Source of the DNA: Spirochaetia bacterium | Lineage (GTDB): Bacteria; Spirochaetota; Spirochaetia; Treponematales; Treponemataceae | Assembly (NCBI GenBank): GCA_900770075.1 | Contig: CAAGIZ010000108.1 | Coordinates: forward strand, 1 to 7,867 | Direction: 5' to 3' | DNA: 7,867 bases | Part shown: piece after piece, positions 4,387-7,867 of the stretch | Position numbering within the stretch: the first letter of the stretch is position 1 | How the letters are laid out: each line of letters opens with the position of its first letter | Program-made: the position numbers and the translations under genes | The notes under the pieces: model-generated | Databases searched by the model: none | What the model was told of the DNA's origin: nothing | The model's input: only the letters and a program-made list of their open reading frames with translations

Positions 4387-5727
4387 TTATGCCATGTCCA
4401 CTTTTTTAAGGAGCTTTTCAAGACCGTCTTTTGTAATAAGGTCAATAGGACGACCTTCGGCATATTTTAAGGCTTCTTCCGTGTAGGTGCCGGCGGTAAA
4501 GCAGATTCCCCGGTCAGCCTTGCTCTCGCTTACCTTTGCCTGGAAATCCCGGACATAGAGTTCCCCGATTGAACCGGTGGTTCTGTAAAACCTGAAAATT
4601 TCAGTGTCTTCCCAGCGGCTTGTGTCCACTGTAAGCTGAATTTCTACATGATCCTGCTCAACGGAAATATCCTGAATTTTTGCAACAGCCCTGGAATAGT
4701 AGGCCATTACAACCTTCCGGCAAAGGGCTACAAAGTCCGAAGTGCTGCTCATCAGGTAAATCTGAAGGTTCTTGTTCTGGTTGAGTTCCGAATACCGGCT
4801 TAAAAGCTGGGCAACATCCTTGTAAGAAGGAGTAATTGCCTGAATTTCCCGCAAAAGAGAGATACCTGTAGCGATGTTTTTTGTGGCAAAACAGGTCTGG
4901 GCATAGCGGTAGCGCAGTTCAAGGGCAATGTCCTGAGGAGTGTTCTGGTGCTTAATGCCAATTTCAAAATCCTGCAGGGCTTTGTCGTACTGGTTTGCCC
5001 TTGCGTGAATAAGCCCCGCTGCCAGACAGGAGCGTGCTCCGTATTCCGGATCCGGCCGCAGGTGCAGGAACACTTTCATTGCCTTGTCGCCGTAGCCGCT
5101 TTCCTGCATGGCATCTGCCATACTGAAGAGGGCTTCCTTGTTGTCCGGGTTTTCGTCTAAAGCCCGGCGCAAAAATGCAAGACATTCCTTAAAATGGCGG
5201 GCTTTGTAAAGGCTCAGTCCCAAAGGCGCATTTACGTTAGGCGCTTCCGGCCTGGCAATAAGGGCTTTTTTTAAGCAGGTTATTGCCTTGTCGTAGTCTT
5301 TGTTCTGGTAGAGGGCAAGCCCCAGATTGTAAGCGACATCGAAATTTGAAGAGTTTATCTGGTAGGCAGCAGAAAGCCCCCTGAAAGAATCCTGAATTTT
5401 ATTTAATTTAAGAGCACAGATTCCCTGCCGCAGGGCTGCCGTAAAAGGGTCTATCTCCGTATGGGCAGGAGCAATGTTCAGCATGGTGTCGTAAATCTGA
5501 TAGGCTTTTTCCCAGGAATGTTCGGCAAAATAGACGTTACCCAAGGCGATAAGGCCTTCGGGATTATGGGGATCCTGGGCAAGTTTTCTGGTTGCATCCC
5601 GAACAATTTGAGCACGATTTTTTGACTTGCCTTTTTTGCCGCCGGTTTTTCTGGTTCCGAAGGCGACAAGAACTGCCGCAAAGCCGATGGCAATGGCAAT
5701 GGCGATTACAATAGCTAATGAATCCAT
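4387..5727 (-). CDS. Membrane-anchored TPR protein, Mrr-like C-terminus
   Basis: A 446-residue protein that looks like an envelope scaffold. Residues 2-24 form one hydrophobic segment (SLAIVIAIAIAIGFAAVLVA) followed by a basic stretch (RKTGGKKGKSKNR), predicting an inner-membrane anchor with the bulk in the cytoplasm. About six or seven TPR units run from roughly 54 to 300; NFDVAYNLGLALYQNKDYDK (128-147) is the clearest. The C-terminal 345-443 ends RGICFTAGTYTEEALKYAEG..IDLITKDGLEKLL, the closing pattern of Mrr-type restriction-endonuclease folds, but no (D/E)-x-K catalytic core is visible, so a binding role is likelier than nuclease activity. The ATG at 5727 is preferred over an in-frame TTG at 5763, which overlaps the predicted -35 box and adds 12 residues before the membrane segment. 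The nearest relatives I recall are treponemal TPR proteins. Confidence 0.75.
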   Translation of the reverse strand: MDSLAIVIAIAIAIGFAAVLVAFGTRKTGGKKGKSKNRAQIVRDATRKLAQDPHNPEGLIALGNVYFAEHSWEKAYQIYDTMLNIAPAHTEIDPFTAALRQGICALKLNKIQDSFRGLSAAYQINSSNFDVAYNLGLALYQNKDYDKAITCLKKALIARPEAPNVNAPLGLSLYKARHFKECLAFLRRALDENPDNKEALFSMADAMQESGYGDKAMKVFLHLRPDPEYGARSCLAAGLIHARANQYDKALQDFEIGIKHQNTPQDIALELRYRYAQTCFATKNIATGISLLREIQAITPSYKDVAQLLSRYSELNQNKNLQIYLMSSTSDFVALCRKVVMAYYSRAVAKIQDISVEQDHVEIQLTVDTSRWEDTEIFRFYRTTGSIGELYVRDFQAKVSESKADRGICFTAGTYTEEALKYAEGRPIDLITKDGLEKLLKKVDMA

Positions 5728-5733
5728 ATCCAA

Positions 5734-5763
5734 ATTATCGGTAAAAAGAGGGCAAAACTTCAA
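5734..5763 (-). promoter_or_regulatory. TPR gene promoter, predicted leaderless
   Basis: On the minus strand: TTGAAG (5758-5763), 18-nt spacer, GATAAT (5734-5739), then TTGGAT and the ATG at 5727. The six-base gap puts the expected +1 on the A of the start codon. No upstream Shine-Dalgarno is present. Confidence 0.5.
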
Positions 5764-5844
5764 ATATTTGTGCCTATAAACCGCAGGAAGCCCCGGGGTC
5801 TTAAGGAAACAAAGACGACCGTTTTTTTTGTCTGACGGAAAAAC

Positions 5845-5949
5845 CTACGCCGGGGCGTAGCAGCGCAAAGCGTCCGCCAAAGGCGGATGGAGCGTCAAGC
5901 GGAACTGCGGAGCACCGCTGGACAAAAATAGTTCCGTCCAAAAAAATCC
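5845..5949 (-). repeat. 3'-flanking modular repeat, copy C
   Basis: Read in the direction of the ModF-like gene: GGATTTTTTT (5949-5940), GGACGGAA (5939-5932), hairpin TCCGCC-TTT-GGCGGA (5887-5873), then hairpin CTACGC-CCCG-GCGTAG (5860-5845), its right arm CGGCGTAGG shared with copy A. It begins about 25 nt after the ModF-like stop, as copy A does about 32 nt after ilvY. It also contains the word TTCCGCTTGACGCTCCA seen in the other GC-rich blocks. It separates this gene from the TPR gene, which has its own promoter. Confidence 0.6.
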
Positions 5950-5973
5950 TTCTAAACTGCCCTAAAAACGCCG

Positions 5974-7599
5974 CTACCTTTCAATAACCCGGTACATGGG
6001 CTCTTCGCCAGGGCAGAGTTCCAGAATGTGTTTTTCTGCCTCAAGGACTTCCGTCGGGTCGTGGGTTACATGAAGGAGGGTCGTTGTGCCGGACAAGGCA
6101 ACTGTTTCCAGCAAATCAAGGATTTTCTGCCGGTATTGCTCGTCAAGACCGTGGCAGGGTTCGTCCAGAATAAGAAGTTTAGGAGACTTTACCGCCGCCC
6201 GCATAATCAAAACTGCCCTCTGCTCCCCATAACTGAGGCTTCCGAAAGATTCCGTCTCCCGCCCTTCAAAGCCAGCCAGCTTAAGCCATTTTTTTGCCGC
6301 AGAAATTTCCATTCCGGTCTTCTGCTCGTAAAGCCCGATAGAATCGTGAAAGCCTGAAATAATAACATCTTCAAGACTGGTGCCGCCCACCATCCTGTAT
6401 TCAACATGGAGCCGGTAACTTACAATGCCCAGATTTTTTTTAATGTCCCAGATGGATTCCCCTGTTCCCCGCTTGCGCCCGAAAAGATGTATGTCGTTGC
6501 AGTAAACCTGCTTGTTGTCGCCGGTAATAAGTTCCAGAAGAGTGGTTTTACCCGACCCGTTAGGCCCCCGGATAAACCAGTGCTGTCCCGGAAGAACCTT
6601 CCACGAAAAATCCTTCAGAACCTGCCTGCCGTCCCAGCCCACATTGACGCCGTTCATGCAGACAAGGGCATTTTCCGGAGAGTTTTGTGCGTCTGACTCC
6701 GGCACGCCTGCCCCCGCCTCAGACACCGCCTCCTCAACGGCTTTCCCCGCAACAACAGCCCCCTGCGCTTCGGAAAGCTGACTTAAAAATTCCTGTTTTT
6801 CCGCCGAGCGCGCCTGCTCTTTTAGTGCATTGCGTTCTGCAAGAAGACTCTCGTATTCCTGCTTTGTGCCACAGAAAGACACTTTTTTGTCCGTAAATTC
6901 CAGAACATTGGTAATGGAATCGGGAATTTCGTGGTAACGCTCCATAGCAAGGATAATGGAAGTCCCGTTCAAAGAGCCTTCGTTCTGCCTTTTTACCATT
7001 TTCTGAAAAAATTCCAGCAGGATGGAACGGCTCTGGGCATCAAGACCGGCAAAAGGGTCGCTCAAAATCAAAAGTTTTTTCCCCGAAAGAAGGGCACGAC
7101 ACAAAAGAGTCCGCCGGATTTCGCCGGTAGACATAAACTTAAGCCCCCGGTCAAGGATTTTTTCCACCCCGCAAAGCTTGACCTCGGGCAAAGTTTCCAG
7201 CCGGGAAGCAATCGGAGGAAGGGGAGAACTTCGGTGTCTGGCATCGGGTCCGCCCAAAACTTCGCAGATGAACCGCCTGCCGGAACGCCCCTCGTCGATT
7301 CTGTCCATATATTCCGATTCGTCCAAATCCCGCTCTTCCTGAATCAAAAGCGCCGCCCGCTCCAGAGAAACAGTTTCCGTAGAATTTTCAAAACAAGTGC
7401 AGACGGTGGAGTTGTTCGCGTTGTCCACAAACTGATTTTTGCCAGAAAGAGCCTGCAGAAAGTCCGCCTTGCCCCCGCCGTTGGGCCCGATAACAAGCCA
7501 GGCCTCCCCAAAGTTCATCTGCCAGTCCAGACAGTCAATTTTAGTACCTTTTAAATCCTGAATCCTTACATTTTTGAGAGAAATAAGAGAGCGTTCCAT
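5974..7599 (-). CDS. modF: ModF-like tandem ABC ATPase
   Basis: A 541-residue cytosolic protein with two fused ABC ATPase domains, colinear with E. coli ModF (PhrA), whose role is poorly defined. The C-terminal domain is canonical: Walker A GPNGSGKT (345-352), the ModF hallmark GRKRGTGESIWDIKKNLG (374-391), signature SLSYGEQ (454-460), Walker B LLILDEP (475-481) and H-loop His513. The N-terminal domain keeps the fold and the ModF-type signature MSTGE (156-160) but is degenerate: Walker A reads GPNGGGKA (38-45, Ala for Ser/Thr), Walker B reads LLILSDP (Ser180, Asp181 for Asp-Glu), and the H-loop region reads AMERYHEIP. Residues 250-310 form a Glu/Ala-rich linker, partly coiled coil. No membrane segment or neighbouring permease is present, and modABC genes are absent, so a molybdate link rests only on family name. 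Confidence 0.85.
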   Translation of the reverse strand: MERSLISLKNVRIQDLKGTKIDCLDWQMNFGEAWLVIGPNGGGKADFLQALSGKNQFVDNANNSTVCTCFENSTETVSLERAALLIQEERDLDESEYMDRIDEGRSGRRFICEVLGGPDARHRSSPLPPIASRLETLPEVKLCGVEKILDRGLKFMSTGEIRRTLLCRALLSGKKLLILSDPFAGLDAQSRSILLEFFQKMVKRQNEGSLNGTSIILAMERYHEIPDSITNVLEFTDKKVSFCGTKQEYESLLAERNALKEQARSAEKQEFLSQLSEAQGAVVAGKAVEEAVSEAGAGVPESDAQNSPENALVCMNGVNVGWDGRQVLKDFSWKVLPGQHWFIRGPNGSGKTTLLELITGDNKQVYCNDIHLFGRKRGTGESIWDIKKNLGIVSYRLHVEYRMVGGTSLEDVIISGFHDSIGLYEQKTGMEISAAKKWLKLAGFEGRETESFGSLSYGEQRAVLIMRAAVKSPKLLILDEPCHGLDEQYRQKILDLLETVALSGTTTLLHVTHDPTEVLEAEKHILELCPGEEPMYRVIER

Positions 7600-7606
7600 A
7601 CAAAAA

Positions 7607-7612
7607 ATTATA
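7607..7612 (-). promoter_or_regulatory. -10 box of the ModF-like gene, near-leaderless
   Basis: A perfect TATAAT on the minus strand ends 7 nt before the ATG at 7599, which leaves a leader of about one base. The intervening bases (TTTTTGT) contain no Shine-Dalgarno. The -35 is poor (TTTTCT at a 17-nt spacer). Long A/T runs at 7636-7680 could act as an UP-like element. Confidence 0.5.
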
Positions 7613-7680
7613 ATGAAACGCCAAAAAATAGAAAAGAAAAAGTTTTTTTTAAAGTTTTGGCAAAAAAATTTTAATTTTTA

Positions 7681-7815
7681 TACGGCTGTTACCTGCCGCA
7701 AAGCGGCAGGCCGCGCTTTCCATGGTTCCGGCATACGCCTCCATTCAAAAAAGCACCTGCCTTACGGCATGCACTTTTTCGAACGGCTTGCGCCGCCATT
7801 CCAATCGCTTATATG
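7681..7815. repeat. GC-rich hairpin block (D) upstream of modF
   Basis: Contains a perfect 8-bp hairpin CCTGCCGC-AAA-GCGGCAGG (7692-7710), the same type as the GCCGC hairpins of copies A and C. An imperfect stem follows at 7747-7779, with an A-run and T-run pairing around a TGCC-TTAC-GGCA core, resembling a bidirectional terminator. CGGC-TTGC-GCCG comes last. The remaining sequence to the edge (7816-7867) shows no gene I can support: the frames open to the edge are short, with no ribosome site or recognisable sequence. Confidence 0.5.
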
Positions 7816-7867
7816 TTGTGTCTCCTGTCAAGAAAAAAAAGCAGGAAAGATCATTCGGCAATTTACC

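Noticed and set aside
5728..5763. TTG start adding 12 residues to the TPR protein
   Set aside because: The TTG is part of the predicted -35 box, no ribosome site precedes it, and the extra residues come before a natural signal-anchor start at Met 5727.
6931..7554. 207-codon open frame on the plus strand
   Set aside because: Antisense to the N-terminal domain of the ModF-like gene; basic low-complexity composition and no domain or ribosome site.
5974..7599. Molybdate transport locus
   Set aside because: Only the ModF-like ATPase is present; no permease, binding protein or molybdopterin gene is nearby, so no transport function can be claimed.
7813..7867. Start of a new gene at the right edge (ATG at 7813)
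   Set aside because: No ribosome-binding site, a poly-Lys/Arg translation over only 18 codons, and an origin within a GC-rich repeat block.

Overview
The window reads like a complete short metagenomic contig from a host-associated spirochaete, most likely a gut or rumen Treponema. This is an inference from three things: the anchored TPR protein, AT-rich promoters beside GC-rich non-coding repeat blocks in most gaps, and motifs of the GTCATTTCGAGCGAAG type. No rRNA, tRNA or marker gene is present to prove it. The first 10 bases (CTTCCGATCT) equal the 3' end of the standard Illumina adapters, so the left edge is probably an untrimmed contig end.

Layout, left to right. (1) 1-879 (+): ilvY, a LysR-type activator, lacking only its first few residues. 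(2) 880-1210: non-coding gap between convergent genes, with hairpins, an inverted repeat and a 23-bp-period repeat. (3) 1211-2479 (-): exported alpha/beta hydrolase with a complete Ser-Asp-His triad. (4) 2646-3491 (-): psd, phosphatidylserine decarboxylase proenzyme. (5) 3531-3702: GC-rich repeat block, then a promoter carrying an inverted repeat. (6) 3784-4350 (+): flavodoxin-fold NAD(P)H-dependent oxidoreductase with a cysteine ladder. (7) 4387-5727 (-): membrane-anchored TPR protein with a degenerate Mrr-like C-terminus. (8) 5780-5973: second GC-rich block. (9) 5974-7599 (-): ModF-like protein with two fused ABC ATPase domains. (10) 7600-7867: AT-rich promoter followed by a third type of GC-rich block, running to the edge.

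The six genes do not form one pathway and look like six separate transcription units; most have a recognisable promoter and sit between repeat blocks or hairpins. They cover branched-chain amino-acid regulation, a probable periplasmic esterase, membrane phospholipid synthesis, redox chemistry, an envelope scaffold and a cytosolic ABC ATPase. I see no defence system, CRISPR array, prophage or insertion sequence.

Three points deserve a second look. First, three of the six genes (psd, the TPR gene, the ModF-like gene) have a -10-like hexamer ending 6-7 nt before the ATG and no Shine-Dalgarno, which predicts leaderless mRNAs. Second, two related elements lie just 3' of ilvY and the ModF-like gene, in the orientation of those genes, with the same order of modules and nearly the same spacing. 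Third, the N-terminal ATPase domain of the ModF-like protein has lost the usual Walker A Ser/Thr, Walker B Asp, catalytic Glu and H-loop His, while the C-terminal domain is canonical.
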